Source of the DNA: a virus
Virus record (IMG/VR): IMGVR_UViG_3300025704_000010
Coordinates: 1-64,000 of that record
Length of the DNA stretch: 64,000 nucleotides
Reading direction: 5' to 3' (one strand)
Positions 29,779-39,243 of this stretch are shown one piece after another (position 1 is the first letter of the stretch; each line of letters opens with the position of its first letter). The translations under genes were made by a program, and so were the position numbers. The notes under the pieces were generated by a model. The model saw only the letters and a list, made by a program, of their open reading frames with translations. It was not told the DNA's origin and made no database searches.

Positions 29779-31083
29779 TTAAATTCTTTTAAAAATGTTG
29801 TTAGCTCTTGGTATTTTTCTTTTAGCAGTTCTTTTAGCAGTTGGTTCTTTATCCTTAACTCCTAAAGATGTAGACCCTCCACTATTAGATTGTTCTGTTT
29901 TAAGTTTTCTTACCGTTTTCTCTATAGTTTTTTGAGCACCCTTATCCATTATTTTTGCTTTGTATCCTTCTGGATCTTGTAGCAACCATAATGCTTCAGA
30001 TATCAAACCATAGTTTGGCTCAACAAATTGATACTTTTCAAGGAGATGTCCAAGTAAGTTAGTATTCTTACCACTAACTGATGGATAAGCGGGTTGTACC
30101 AAACCATTATAAAGCATAGCTTGTGTCTTCTTATCTATCTTAACATCATTTATAGAACCCCCTTTCAAAGTCTCATATACGTTTTTCATATATTGCTGTG
30201 ATGCTTGTTCTTGTTGTTTCTTTTTAAGCTCTTGTTCTTCTAGCTTTCTTGCAACAACCTTTTCTTGCATCTTATCTAATTTTGGTTTAAACTTCATTGC
30301 TTGTTGTTCAAGCTTACCTAAGTCTTTCCAAATTTCTATTTCCTCAGCAATTTCTTCAGTAGTACCATATCCTGTTGCAGATAAATACTCTGTGATAATT
30401 CTTTCTTGATCATTTGACTTCTTAACATCTAATGATCTATTTTCTTCTACTTGTGATAACGTAGCAAACATTCCTTTTAAATCTTGACCACCATCTGCTA
30501 CATAACGTGCAGCAATTTGTAATTCTTGTGGTAAGCTTTCAAAAAACTTTTTAGGAGTTTCTCTTCTTACTTCATTAGCTTTTTCTTCTAAGTTAGCTTG
30601 AATTAATTCTTCCCAGTCTTTAGCAGAATAATCTTCTAATTCTTTGTCATCATCAAAAGGAACAATCTTATCTTCTTTAATAAGCTTACTAAATACATCA
30701 CTTATTCCAGAAATCTTTTTCCTTCCTCTTTTTTCTATTTTCTCTTCTTCAGAGTCTTCTTCATCAATACTGCTGATTACATCATCAATATTAACTTCTT
30801 CTTTAACTTCCTCAGCTTTTACTTCTGGTTCAGCTACTTCTTTTTCTGTGCTAGATTCTTCTTTAGAATCAGCTTTTACATTTAAATCATCTTTGTCATC
30901 TACATCTGGATCAGCAAAAGACATGTCTGTTTTTGACCCTGTACCTGAAAAAATGTTCTTGTTTGGTTTTTCTTCCTGTGGCAAAGTAACATCAGCTGCA
31001 CTAGGTGCTGCATCAAAGATCTCATCTAAGTTTATGTCTAATGTTTCTACTTTACTATTCACAGATTCAGTTTTAGTACTCAT
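29779..31083 (-). CDS. Scaffold/prohead assembly protein (acidic, coiled-coil)
   Basis: A 434-residue protein. Residues 1-120 are highly acidic (runs of Glu/Asp such as EEVNIDDVISSIDEEDSEEEK). The middle and C-terminal parts are long helices rich in Lys, Glu and Gln (EKVVARKLEEQELKKKQQEQ), and the tail is basic (TAKRTAKRKIPRANNIFKRI). This composition between portal and capsid genes is typical of internal scaffolds, whose basic C-terminus binds the capsid protein. No protease motif was seen. Confidence 0.7.
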   Translation of the reverse strand: MSTKTESVNSKVETLDINLDEIFDAAPSAADVTLPQEEKPNKNIFSGTGSKTDMSFADPDVDDKDDLNVKADSKEESSTEKEVAEPEVKAEEVKEEVNIDDVISSIDEEDSEEEKIEKRGRKKISGISDVFSKLIKEDKIVPFDDDKELEDYSAKDWEELIQANLEEKANEVRRETPKKFFESLPQELQIAARYVADGGQDLKGMFATLSQVEENRSLDVKKSNDQERIITEYLSATGYGTTEEIAEEIEIWKDLGKLEQQAMKFKPKLDKMQEKVVARKLEEQELKKKQQEQASQQYMKNVYETLKGGSINDVKIDKKTQAMLYNGLVQPAYPSVSGKNTNLLGHLLEKYQFVEPNYGLISEALWLLQDPEGYKAKIMDKGAQKTIEKTVRKLKTEQSNSGGSTSLGVKDKEPTAKRTAKRKIPRANNIFKRI

Positions 31084-31203
31084 AATATTTGTTGGTTTTA
31101 ATATTAGTAATCTCTATACATATATAATATAAGAATAATCTTTCTAATTAAACTTATATAATTTGAAATAAATTAAAAGTTTTTAGCAGTATATAGCTAA
31201 CAC

Positions 31204-33963
31204 TTATTTTTTATCTTTATTTTCTTTGGATTTAGGAGCATCATACTTGTTTTTATTTTCTCTAGCTATGTCCAATTTTGTCTGTGCAATCTCTTTCTGA
31301 GCATTTATTTTTTGTCTTTCAACATCTAATCTACTATTCTCCATAGTCATCTTAGTAGTGTTTTTCTCTCTCTCCATGCTAAGTTGTTGATTGTATCTTG
31401 TAGACTCTTTAATTTCTTCCATAGCATCCTGATAATCAGACTGTTTGTTTTCATTAATGTCTACCATTGAACCGTATCCAGCAGATTTTATTTCAGCTAA
31501 CAGTATATTGTTTTGTCTGTCTTTCTCATTTTCATCTATTTCAACTTGAAGTTTCATTTGTTCTTCTTGTTGCTTAGCTTGAATTTGTTGCTGTTGCATT
31601 TGCTGTTGTTGTTGCATATCTTGCTGACGTTGCATTTGTTGTCTGTTTTCAGAATCTTTTAAGATATCTGTTACTTCAGCAATTGAATCTGCTTTTACAA
31701 TGTTACCTAATTCAAAGATACTTGCACCTGTAGTATTATTTGTAAGAGCCATCTGCTTAAGATTTTCTAGAATAGCTCTGTGATTTGTTTTTGTTGTAGC
31801 AAAAATATTAAAATCTCTTAGTAATAAATCTGTACCATTAATTGTAAAATTAACCTTTTCTGCTTCAGAAGATATATATGATAGTCTAACACTTGGGTTA
31901 GTACTATAGTAGTATTGTGCTAAATCAGTTCTCATCTGATGTACTCTTGGCATCAACTGGTCTGAATGCTGTACAAAATACATCTCTGTTTGAGCGTAAG
32001 ACTGTTGCATAGCTTGTACTACCCCTGTTGCCGTTTGAGCTGATACAGCCCCTCCTAGACGTTGTGGATTAACCCCTATTGCATCAAAGCATTGTTGCTT
32101 AAAATAATTAGCAAGTTGAATTCTAGACATTAATCTACTAGTCTGCTCCATGTTTAGAGTTTGATAGTGATTAAAGTTAGTAGCATTCTCAGTATTAGTA
32201 ATAGATGTATCAAGAGGTAACATTTGAAAATCTTTCATTGCTACCCATGCTTTTGAATAATTATTTTTTCCCCAATCCTCACCCATTGAGTGACGTGGTA
32301 AAGCATTTTGATCAAACATAATTACTGTTCCTAATTCATCTATTAGAATGTCAGCAATTTGGTTATTAACCATATTGTATCCAACTTGATATGCTTTCAT
32401 TAAATCTACCAATGAAGTAGATCTAGTATTTCTATCAGAAAATACTCTCCCTTCTACAGGAAGTTTACATCCATAAAGTGTATTGTTACCTTTAAATTGA
32501 AAAGGTAATCTTCCAGGTTTAGTTCTATTAATACCTACATATATTGGGTTTATATTATCTCCCATTGTAGATCTCCACATTGCTGGTAAGTTTGGTCCTA
32601 CTTTAACACCACCCCATACTTCATTGATCCATATCCAATCTATATGTTCTCCTTGTAATAAATTTTCTTTTGTTCTGTTCTTAAATATAGAGGTATCATA
32701 TACAGCTTTTTCTGTAATTTTAAAAGTCTCATCAATGATCTCTTGAGTTACACTACCATTTAATTCTATCTTAGTTAAATGACCAACTCTCCTCTGCGTC
32801 TTCCAATAAATTGTAGATACTCTCATTAAGTTACCTTCATCTAAAGGTGTCATGTCTTCTGAGTTATCTAATATCTCACTTAAAATATCACCACCTACTC
32901 CAGGATTATTCCAATAGTTACTTGTATATTGTCTATACGCTAAACCTGGCATATTAGTATTCCACTCATGTGATCTAGTTGCATCATAGTATGCACCATC
33001 ATTTTGATAGCCATTTACTTGATACTGTGCAGATCTTGCAGGATATATTTTTTGTAAAGATTTTAATTGCTTCTCATCCATTAAATAACCGTATCTGTCA
33101 ATAACATCTGACACAGTCATTAAGTCCATCTTACCTACATAGTTAGAATCAGAAATGTATCTCTGATCTGGAGATTTTTGATAGAAAGTTAAAACTGGAT
33201 TCCATAGCTCTACATCATAATCATCTTCCAACATTCTAAAATGCCAAAATTCTCTATCTGATATAAGCATATCACGGAAGCCTCTTTCTTCAAGTTCTTG
33301 CATATGAAATCTTTCTTCATCTACTGCAAGTTGGTGTGATGCCCATTCTTCAACCATACTTCTATAATCCTTAGAAAAGAAGTCTTCTATTTCTGGTAAA
33401 GATTTTAATCCCTCTGGTGATAATTGTTGTTGTGCTTCTTCAGATCCTGGGTCCATACCCATCTCAATCATTTTCATTACTAGATTTGCCTCAGCCTCTG
33501 CTAATAATGATTCTTCAATCTGTAATCTTTTTTGCTCTAACATCTCATTATAAGATGTATCATCAACAGCTCTAAATTGCACTTTAGAATATCTCTTTGC
33601 AAATTCACCTGTCAATACATTAATTACATTAGGTATGATAGGATAAAATTTTAATTCAAGTGCTGAATCATTCTCAGCTGTAAGAGTATCCATTAAGTCT
33701 TTGTAGTCATTATCTGGTTCAACTATGTAATCAGATTTATCTATAACTCCTTTTGCTAACTTATAATTCTTTAATAATCTTCTTGAATTAATACGTAAAA
33801 ATTCTATACCTTGTAACTCTAACCAATCTAGATTCCAAGCCGCCCAATCATCAGTCTTTTTTGAGTAAGGTAAAAACTGTGTTGGTTGTGTTAAGCTAGA
33901 AAATGTTGGCCCGCTTTCAGCTTTGGCCCCATTTTTCATTTGCATTGCATTTAATACTCTCAT
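31204..33963 (-). CDS. Portal protein
   Basis: A 919-residue protein between TerL (15 nt upstream) and the scaffold-like gene. The N-terminal half carries the mixed alpha/beta core (WNLDWLELQGIEFLRINSRRL, FYPIIPNVINVLTGEF). The C-terminal quarter is a long Gln/Glu/Lys coiled coil (QRQQDMQQQQQMQQQQIQ), as in podovirus and crAss-like portals, where it forms the barrel. The dodecameric ring would anchor the terminase and later the tail. The length suits this group. Confidence 0.8.
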   Translation of the reverse strand: MRVLNAMQMKNGAKAESGPTFSSLTQPTQFLPYSKKTDDWAAWNLDWLELQGIEFLRINSRRLLKNYKLAKGVIDKSDYIVEPDNDYKDLMDTLTAENDSALELKFYPIIPNVINVLTGEFAKRYSKVQFRAVDDTSYNEMLEQKRLQIEESLLAEAEANLVMKMIEMGMDPGSEEAQQQLSPEGLKSLPEIEDFFSKDYRSMVEEWASHQLAVDEERFHMQELEERGFRDMLISDREFWHFRMLEDDYDVELWNPVLTFYQKSPDQRYISDSNYVGKMDLMTVSDVIDRYGYLMDEKQLKSLQKIYPARSAQYQVNGYQNDGAYYDATRSHEWNTNMPGLAYRQYTSNYWNNPGVGGDILSEILDNSEDMTPLDEGNLMRVSTIYWKTQRRVGHLTKIELNGSVTQEIIDETFKITEKAVYDTSIFKNRTKENLLQGEHIDWIWINEVWGGVKVGPNLPAMWRSTMGDNINPIYVGINRTKPGRLPFQFKGNNTLYGCKLPVEGRVFSDRNTRSTSLVDLMKAYQVGYNMVNNQIADILIDELGTVIMFDQNALPRHSMGEDWGKNNYSKAWVAMKDFQMLPLDTSITNTENATNFNHYQTLNMEQTSRLMSRIQLANYFKQQCFDAIGVNPQRLGGAVSAQTATGVVQAMQQSYAQTEMYFVQHSDQLMPRVHQMRTDLAQYYYSTNPSVRLSYISSEAEKVNFTINGTDLLLRDFNIFATTKTNHRAILENLKQMALTNNTTGASIFELGNIVKADSIAEVTDILKDSENRQQMQRQQDMQQQQQMQQQQIQAKQQEEQMKLQVEIDENEKDRQNNILLAEIKSAGYGSMVDINENKQSDYQDAMEEIKESTRYNQQLSMEREKNTTKMTMENSRLDVERQKINAQKEIAQTKLDIARENKNKYDAPKSKENKDKK

Positions 33964-33978
33964 CTAGATTATTTTTGG

Positions 33979-36171
33979 CTATTTAATATTTTTAAAACCA
34001 GACCTTCTTATTTTCTGACCACCTAATGTTCTCCTACGGCCTATATTTTTAAACGCACTGGTATACTTTAATTTACTTATTTTTTCTGAATTTACCAAAG
34101 AATCACCTTCTGATTCACGCCTTTTGGCATAACCTCTATTAGATTGTTGTATTTTGACAAAAGCAACCAACGCTCCAAACGTAACTAACCTATCCACGTT
34201 AAGACCTGGATAATATGCTAACATTTCTTTTATAAGCATTGGATCTGGTATTCTTTCAACACCTAATGTTTGTGACATAACATTACCTTCATCATCTAAT
34301 TTTTCATCTATTGCTTCTCTTATAAATTCTATAGCATAAGAAATTAAATGGCTCTTAAATAACGTTCCTGTATTTTTCCAACCGTATTCTTGATATACTG
34401 TTCTGTTAGATCCTAAATCTTTTAAGAAAAGTATTTGTTGCTTTGGCACTAAATATCTTTGTTTTTTTCTTGCTATCATATGTTGAATAAATAATGATAT
34501 ATTATTCTCAACAATAGTCCAAGCATTATACCACTCTATAATTAATTCAAGTCTTTCATGTGTTTTATTAATATCATCAAACCTTCCACACCAAGCAGCT
34601 ACTATCTTATCTCCTTCTACAAATACCTCAGTATCACCTGATACGGTTGTTCTAGTTACCTCAGTAGCATTTTTATATATGAATATACTACACAAAGAAT
34701 CAGATGTAGTTGTTTTACCTTCTGATACAGGGTCAATAGAACCATAGTATTGGCCAAATTCCGGACGTTTACTAGCAGGTCTTTCCCACACTACTATAGT
34801 TCCAGTTTTATCTGTCATTTTTTTATTTACGGGGAATTCAGTAATTGGTGCCTTGTTAGTTCTTTTAGCCACTATACCTTCTTGATCTCTATCTAATTCA
34901 ATTAGCTCATATGCATATTCTTTTTCTTCTATCTTTTTCATTTGTTTAGATAAAATACCTTGTGGAAATACAGAAGCTTTTCTATATGCAAATGCTTCTG
35001 CTATGTTTAAAGGTTTCTGAGATATTCTTAATTGATATTGTTCAGGTCCTAATTCTGCTTTCCATCTTTCTCTTTCTCTTACAATAGCCTCTATAGCTTC
35101 CTCAATTTGTGAATTACCCCAGCTATCAATGTATGGTGGCATTGACCATTGCTCAGGAATAAATAATCCAGCCATTCCTATAGTGCCTTCTGCATCTATA
35201 AGGTTAGTTTCTACTGCATATATATCATTGGCAGTAGGATTCATTATCATTTCTTTTAATGGGTTACATTGTTCTAAATCACCCACAGATCCTGCAGCAA
35301 TAAACATACCTGTTGTCATCATACCTGAAGACATTGCAGGACGCAAGTACTCATACGTTTGCATCATCTTAGGGGCAATACCTGCTTCCTCATGAAAGAA
35401 ATAAGTAGTAGGTCCACCTACACCAGATGTAGCATTCTTTTCAAATGATGCACCTTGTATCTTTGACTTTAATCCTCTAGATGTTTTTCTATTACCTACT
35501 TTAACTTCTATTTGCTGTTGCCATAAAAGAACTTTCTCAGGATTACTTGGCCTATACCAAGCTGTATGTTCATTAAGAAAAGTTTTATATTCATCTAAAA
35601 ACTTCCAAGAACCTTTATCATTTATATAATCTTTTAATGATGCACCAATCTTACATGTACTACCTTCTTCAAACCAATAGGTATTTATAATCTTTCCCAT
35701 ATGAAAATATGAAGAAGCTATCTGACGTTTTTTAAGTATAGCTGAATGCTGATTGTTTAACTCTGCAAGTATTTCATACAATGCCATGTGATATTGTGCA
35801 TCACGTACTTTGGCAAACCCATATTTTTTTTCTTCTTTATCAAAGATTGGTAAAAAATTTAACCACATATAATAGTCTCTGGTAAGATACCAAATCTTAT
35901 TATTATTTTTATATATTACCCCTTCTCTACATTTATTTTTTTGGTCATCCCAGTATGCCATAAAATCCTTTGATCTAAAAGGAGAACTACAATACAAACC
36001 TTCTTTATTAAATCTCCTTGCTTCAGCATTAAATATTAAACTTGTTTCATCAAATTCATACTTGCCAGGTTCTTTAAATATCTCAAAAATAAACTCATGA
36101 AAATCTTCATCATTAGAAAATTCTGTAGATGTCCAATTATCATTTTCATATGTAGGTATAATCCTACTCAT
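33979..36171 (-). CDS. terL: Terminase large subunit (packaging ATPase-nuclease)
   Basis: A 730-residue protein. The ATPase half shows a divergent Walker A region (LKKRQIASSY near residue 145) and a Walker B TYFFHEEAG near 255-262. The nuclease half has the RNase H-type acidic residues in YYGSIDPVSEG (near 478), WTIVENN (near 553) and DRLVTFGALVAF (near 659). It overlaps the GroES-like gene by 8 nt and is followed by the portal after 15 nt. Together these are the classic packaging motor genes. Confidence 0.9.
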   Translation of the reverse strand: MSRIIPTYENDNWTSTEFSNDEDFHEFIFEIFKEPGKYEFDETSLIFNAEARRFNKEGLYCSSPFRSKDFMAYWDDQKNKCREGVIYKNNNKIWYLTRDYYMWLNFLPIFDKEEKKYGFAKVRDAQYHMALYEILAELNNQHSAILKKRQIASSYFHMGKIINTYWFEEGSTCKIGASLKDYINDKGSWKFLDEYKTFLNEHTAWYRPSNPEKVLLWQQQIEVKVGNRKTSRGLKSKIQGASFEKNATSGVGGPTTYFFHEEAGIAPKMMQTYEYLRPAMSSGMMTTGMFIAAGSVGDLEQCNPLKEMIMNPTANDIYAVETNLIDAEGTIGMAGLFIPEQWSMPPYIDSWGNSQIEEAIEAIVRERERWKAELGPEQYQLRISQKPLNIAEAFAYRKASVFPQGILSKQMKKIEEKEYAYELIELDRDQEGIVAKRTNKAPITEFPVNKKMTDKTGTIVVWERPASKRPEFGQYYGSIDPVSEGKTTTSDSLCSIFIYKNATEVTRTTVSGDTEVFVEGDKIVAAWCGRFDDINKTHERLELIIEWYNAWTIVENNISLFIQHMIARKKQRYLVPKQQILFLKDLGSNRTVYQEYGWKNTGTLFKSHLISYAIEFIREAIDEKLDDEGNVMSQTLGVERIPDPMLIKEMLAYYPGLNVDRLVTFGALVAFVKIQQSNRGYAKRRESEGDSLVNSEKISKLKYTSAFKNIGRRRTLGGQKIRRSGFKNIK

Positions 36172-36442
36172 CTCTTATGATGGCATATACATCACCAAAC
36201 TGTAACAACAAATGCTCTTCACCATTATGAGGCATTGGTGTTGGCATAGCATGATCTGCATAATGCACTACATCTCCTATTTGTATTTCTTCTACTTGAT
36301 CTCCTTTACCTACAACAACCCCTTGAAATGTCTTTTTCTGAGCCATTTCTGGTAAATATAATCCTGATGCTGTCTTAGTCTCAGGTTTAATTTCTTTAAT
36401 TAACAGTTTTTTTCCAACTGGTATAATTACTTTGTTTTTCAT
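36164..36442 (-). CDS. GroES-like co-chaperonin (Cpn10)
   Basis: A 92-residue protein matching the Cpn10 family along its whole length: IIPVGKKLLIKEIKPETKTASGLYLPE at the N-terminus, GVVVGKGDQVEEIQIGDVVHY in the middle and YAIIRDE at the end. No GroEL partner lies in the window, so it would work with the host GroEL, probably to fold capsid protein, as T4 gp31 does. It lies just upstream of TerL, overlapping it by 8 nt. Confidence 0.85.
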   Translation of the reverse strand: MKNKVIIPVGKKLLIKEIKPETKTASGLYLPEMAQKKTFQGVVVGKGDQVEEIQIGDVVHYADHAMPTPMPHNGEEHLLLQFGDVYAIIRDE

Positions 36443-36461
36443 TTAATTAAATTTTATTGAT

Positions 36462-36980
36462 TTATAATTGATCATATGCCAATCCTGCACCACCACGCAC
36501 AGAACTCTCTTGTTCTTGTTGCATGTCTGTATATGCACCTTTGTATGATTGTCTAATTTGTTCAAACTTTGCAGCAGCATTTATCATAGAGTTCATATTA
36601 CCGTCTCTACCATGCTCAATAGGGGTTACCTCCATATACTGTGCTAATCTGTCTAACATGGCTTTAATGCCTACGTATGCCCTATATGTAGGAGTTTCAT
36701 ACATCTTCTTGCACATATCTAATGCATATCTTATTTTACCATCTTCAGGAGATTCTTCTAATCCTATTTCTTCTATTATAATATCTTCCTTCTCATGTTC
36801 AGGCAAATTAAAAAACGGATTTAAATCAGGGTTAGGGCAAGACATATAAAAAATATATTGATATACCTGCATATTAGTATCAGGATATTCCGTCATTATA
36901 TTTTTTAAAAATGGTAATGAGTAACAATGTTCTGTTAATACTAATTTACTATTCTGTATATCAAATAATTTTACTATCAT
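36462..36980 (-). CDS. Conserved packaging-module protein, unknown function (small terminase candidate)
   Basis: A 172-residue protein. It begins with VKLFDIQNSKLVLTEHCYSLPFLKNIM and has an acidic centre and a helical C-terminal half with a Gln/Glu tail. It lies two genes before TerL, where a small terminase subunit might be expected. No helix-turn-helix is evident, so that role is only a possibility. Confidence 0.45.
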   Translation of the reverse strand: MIVKLFDIQNSKLVLTEHCYSLPFLKNIMTEYPDTNMQVYQYIFYMSCPNPDLNPFFNLPEHEKEDIIIEEIGLEESPEDGKIRYALDMCKKMYETPTYRAYVGIKAMLDRLAQYMEVTPIEHGRDGNMNSMINAAAKFEQIRQSYKGAYTDMQQEQESSVRGGAGLAYDQL

Positions 36981-37231
36981 GCTTTTTTAGGTTTAGTTAT
37001 TTCTTTCTTTAATTGATCATATGCCACTACAAGTATAATTGGTTTGCTTTGTCCAAACAATAATACTTCAGTATGTGTATTTTGAAACTTATCTGTTGCT
37101 ACATGAAAGTATTCTTTAAACCATACTACTTTATCTAGATCTATACATATTTTTGTTTCTTCAAATCTAAAGTCTGTAGGTACTTTTGACTTTAATGATT
37201 GTATTTCTACTGCTGCTATATATTCTTTCAT
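36977..37231 (-). CDS. Small protein, unknown function
   Basis: An 84-residue beta-rich protein (TDFRFEETKICIDLDKVVWFKEY, then EVLLFGQSKPIILVVAYDQLKK). It overlaps both neighbours by 1-4 nt in the same tight operon as the nuclease and packaging genes. No family recognised. Confidence 0.45.
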   Translation of the reverse strand: MKEYIAAVEIQSLKSKVPTDFRFEETKICIDLDKVVWFKEYFHVATDKFQNTHTEVLLFGQSKPIILVVAYDQLKKEITKPKKA

Positions 37232-38043
37232 TATTGATTATCTTTTAGCCACATTATTAAAGATCTAACTTCATCTTTTAAATATGGTAATTCATACATT
37301 TTTATTGTATCTAATACTGGTTCACCATCAACATGTTCATTGATTGGATATCCATTTTTATCCTCACCTACTTGTTTAAACTTAACATGTTGTATAATTA
37401 GTTTTCCAATCTTTAATTTAGGGTTATGCTTCTTAATAATATACGCATAAATACTCAATTGTAAGTTATAATGATTAAGGTTACAATCATCTAAATGATT
37501 TACAGGCCTAAACATTTTATTAGTTATTCCTTCCCAATTAGTGAATCCTTTATCTTTAATTTCTTTATTTGTTTTGTAATCAGTTATGTTTATATAACCA
37601 TTTACAACTTCCACTAAATCAGCTTGACCACAAATAGCAGCAGACTTAAGATATACTAAATGTTCTGGATATACTCCTTCTTCTAATTTCTGCTCTGGTG
37701 CAATTTTTACTCCAGAGGTATCTACCAATGGTTTTATAATAGGCACTTCTGTTCCATACTTTTGAATTGTTTCAAACTCAAGTATATCTGCTTCTCTTTG
37801 ATTATGATAAAAATTACCTAGCTTGATTGCTCTATCTGTCTCCCCATCCCATGCAGCTATTATTTCTTTGGGTGTCATACCATACCATTTTGATCTTTTG
37901 TTCTTAGATGATTTAACTGCCTGACCATCTCTGTCAAACTTGGGTTTAAATTTTCCAACTAAAGAAGTAACACTTAACCAATCTATTTTATCTTGATCAA
38001 TGCTTTCATATACGTGTCCTTCTTCTTTAAATAATATTGCCAT
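37231..38043 (-). CDS. PD-(D/E)XK nuclease-like protein (RecB-type)
   Basis: A 270-residue protein. GNFYHNQREAD (near residue 76), CGQADLVEVVNGYINITDYKTNK (about 139-161, with the D-x(n)-D-x-K core) and HYNLQLSIYAYII (near 195) match the RecB/Cas4-like branch of the PD-(D/E)XK superfamily. It would cut or resect DNA, perhaps during packaging or recombination. It sits in the late operon rather than with the second such nuclease at 61904-62899. Confidence 0.7.
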   Translation of the reverse strand: MAILFKEEGHVYESIDQDKIDWLSVTSLVGKFKPKFDRDGQAVKSSKNKRSKWYGMTPKEIIAAWDGETDRAIKLGNFYHNQREADILEFETIQKYGTEVPIIKPLVDTSGVKIAPEQKLEEGVYPEHLVYLKSAAICGQADLVEVVNGYINITDYKTNKEIKDKGFTNWEGITNKMFRPVNHLDDCNLNHYNLQLSIYAYIIKKHNPKLKIGKLIIQHVKFKQVGEDKNGYPINEHVDGEPVLDTIKMYELPYLKDEVRSLIMWLKDNQ

Positions 38044-38228
38044 TAGTCTGTAATATTAGTAGTCCACATATTCCCATAAGGCATAGGTGTATGCACTTCC
38101 TGTTCAGGTACATGAACGTTATAGATTATTGTTTTAGCAGGCTCCAACAATGTTATTGCTTCTTCTGCAGTTATTTGTTCTTCAGCTAGTAGTTCACCTA
38201 CTATTTGAGCTTTAGTTAGTTTGTCCAT
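38043..38228 (-). CDS. Small protein, unknown function
   Basis: A 61-residue protein. The ATG at 38228 is preferred to an in-frame TTG two codons upstream. Helical N-terminus (KAQIVGELLAEEQITAEEAITLLE) and a Pro/Met-rich C-terminus. It overlaps the preceding gene by 17 nt. No family recognised. Confidence 0.4.
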   Translation of the reverse strand: MDKLTKAQIVGELLAEEQITAEEAITLLEPAKTIIYNVHVPEQEVHTPMPYGNMWTTNITD

Positions 38229-38541
38229 TTTCAATTTGTTTATTAATTAATTCTTCTTGCTCTTCTGATGTTATTGCATGCCATTTTCCCTTTGGACAAT
38301 CAGAAGATAATGATCTTACTTTAAATGCTAAACTACACCCACAATCTGAACAACAAGGTTGTGTTCCAGGTGCCATACATTTATCACCTCCTGCGTCAAA
38401 TAAAATACAATTTAAACATGTCTGGAATCTTTTATCAGCTATTGCTTCAATATGCTCTTTCTTAAATATATTGTTTTTAATACCTTCTGCAATTTTATCT
38501 GCATTTTTAAAAACATCTAAATACTTTTTCCAGTTAGCCAT
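38212..38541 (-). CDS. Cys-rich putative zinc-binding protein
   Basis: A 109-residue protein. Residues 42-85 hold CLNC, then C, CCSDCGC and C in spacings that suit one or two zinc ribbons, and CPKGKWH follows. The N-terminus is a basic helix (NWKKYLDVFKNADK). It overlaps the IHF-like gene by 8 nt. Possibly a DNA- or protein-binding accessory of the late operon. Confidence 0.5.
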   Translation of the reverse strand: MANWKKYLDVFKNADKIAEGIKNNIFKKEHIEAIADKRFQTCLNCILFDAGGDKCMAPGTQPCCSDCGCSLAFKVRSLSSDCPKGKWHAITSEEQEELINKQIENGQTN

Positions 38542-38890
38542 TTTTTTTAAAATTTTCTTTTTTTAGCATATCATCATGGATTTGTTTCATTGCACTTTCC
38601 ATCTGCTCAATATTGGTTTTTATATCCTCACTTTTTGCATAACCATTGTAAGTTCTTTTAGCAATATTACCTAATAGACTTTTATTCTTTTTTATTGCCT
38701 TGTTTAACTTAGATTTTCTTAACTCAAATGTTCCTAATCCCTCTACATAAACTCTTGGGAAACTTAAATCAGAAAGTTTTCTTCTTAACTTTGCATAATA
38801 AAAAGTTATAAAATCTTCTACTACTTGAGGATGTACTTCAACTTCCTCAGCTATATTCTTTCTAAACTCCTTGTGTGACTTGGGATGCAT
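38534..38890 (-). CDS. HU/IHF-like DNA-binding protein
   Basis: A 118-residue protein. The pattern FRKNIAEEVEVHPQVVEDFITFYYAKLRRKL followed by PRVYVEGLGTFELRKSKLNK matches the HU/IHF fold: two helices, then the beta-saddle start with the GLGTFELR strand. The bending arm is shortened and a helical tail is added. crAss-like phages carry IHF-subunit genes near their structural genes. It would bend DNA in packaging, replication or transcription. Confidence 0.7.
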   Translation of the reverse strand: MHPKSHKEFRKNIAEEVEVHPQVVEDFITFYYAKLRRKLSDLSFPRVYVEGLGTFELRKSKLNKAIKKNKSLLGNIAKRTYNGYAKSEDIKTNIEQMESAMKQIHDDMLKKENFKKNG

Positions 38891-39242
38891 TGCCTAAAAT
38901 TTTATAATCAAGTAATACTAATCCTTCTGTCTGAATATTAATAGCTGGTTTAATGGTAATTGTTTTTTTATTATTCCCTTTTTTACTAAGCAAACCTTTT
39001 CTTTCTGCCTTTGTTATTGCATTTCTAGCAGACTGAGGACTCTTAAAAATATTCATATTAACTAATGTTAAACAAAACTTAGTTAATTCAATACTTGGAG
39101 TTTTAGATAGTTCACATAAAAACTTTAAATCAGAATTAGTTACTAATATATCATTAAAGAAACAATAAGTAAGTATCTGATACTTTATTGATTCATCAAT
39201 ATTAACTTTTAATTTTAAATCTACTTTTTTTACTATTGCCAT
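38862..39242 (-). CDS. Putative winged-helix protein, unknown function
   Basis: A 126-residue protein overlapping the IHF-like gene by 29 nt and following the endolysin by 1 nt. The middle (LCELSKTPSIELTKFCLTLV, then SARNAITKAERKGLLSKKG) has the spacing of a winged helix-turn-helix. A regulatory or DNA-binding role is likely but not proven. Confidence 0.45.
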   Translation of the reverse strand: MAIVKKVDLKLKVNIDESIKYQILTYCFFNDILVTNSDLKFLCELSKTPSIELTKFCLTLVNMNIFKSPQSARNAITKAERKGLLSKKGNNKKTITIKPAINIQTEGLVLLDYKILGNASQVTQGV

Positions 39243-39243
39243 T

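Noticed and set aside
30644-31132. A Ser-rich 162-codon plus-strand frame
   Set aside because: It is the antisense of the Glu/Asp-rich scaffold protein; the Ser runs come from reading GAA/GAT codons backwards.
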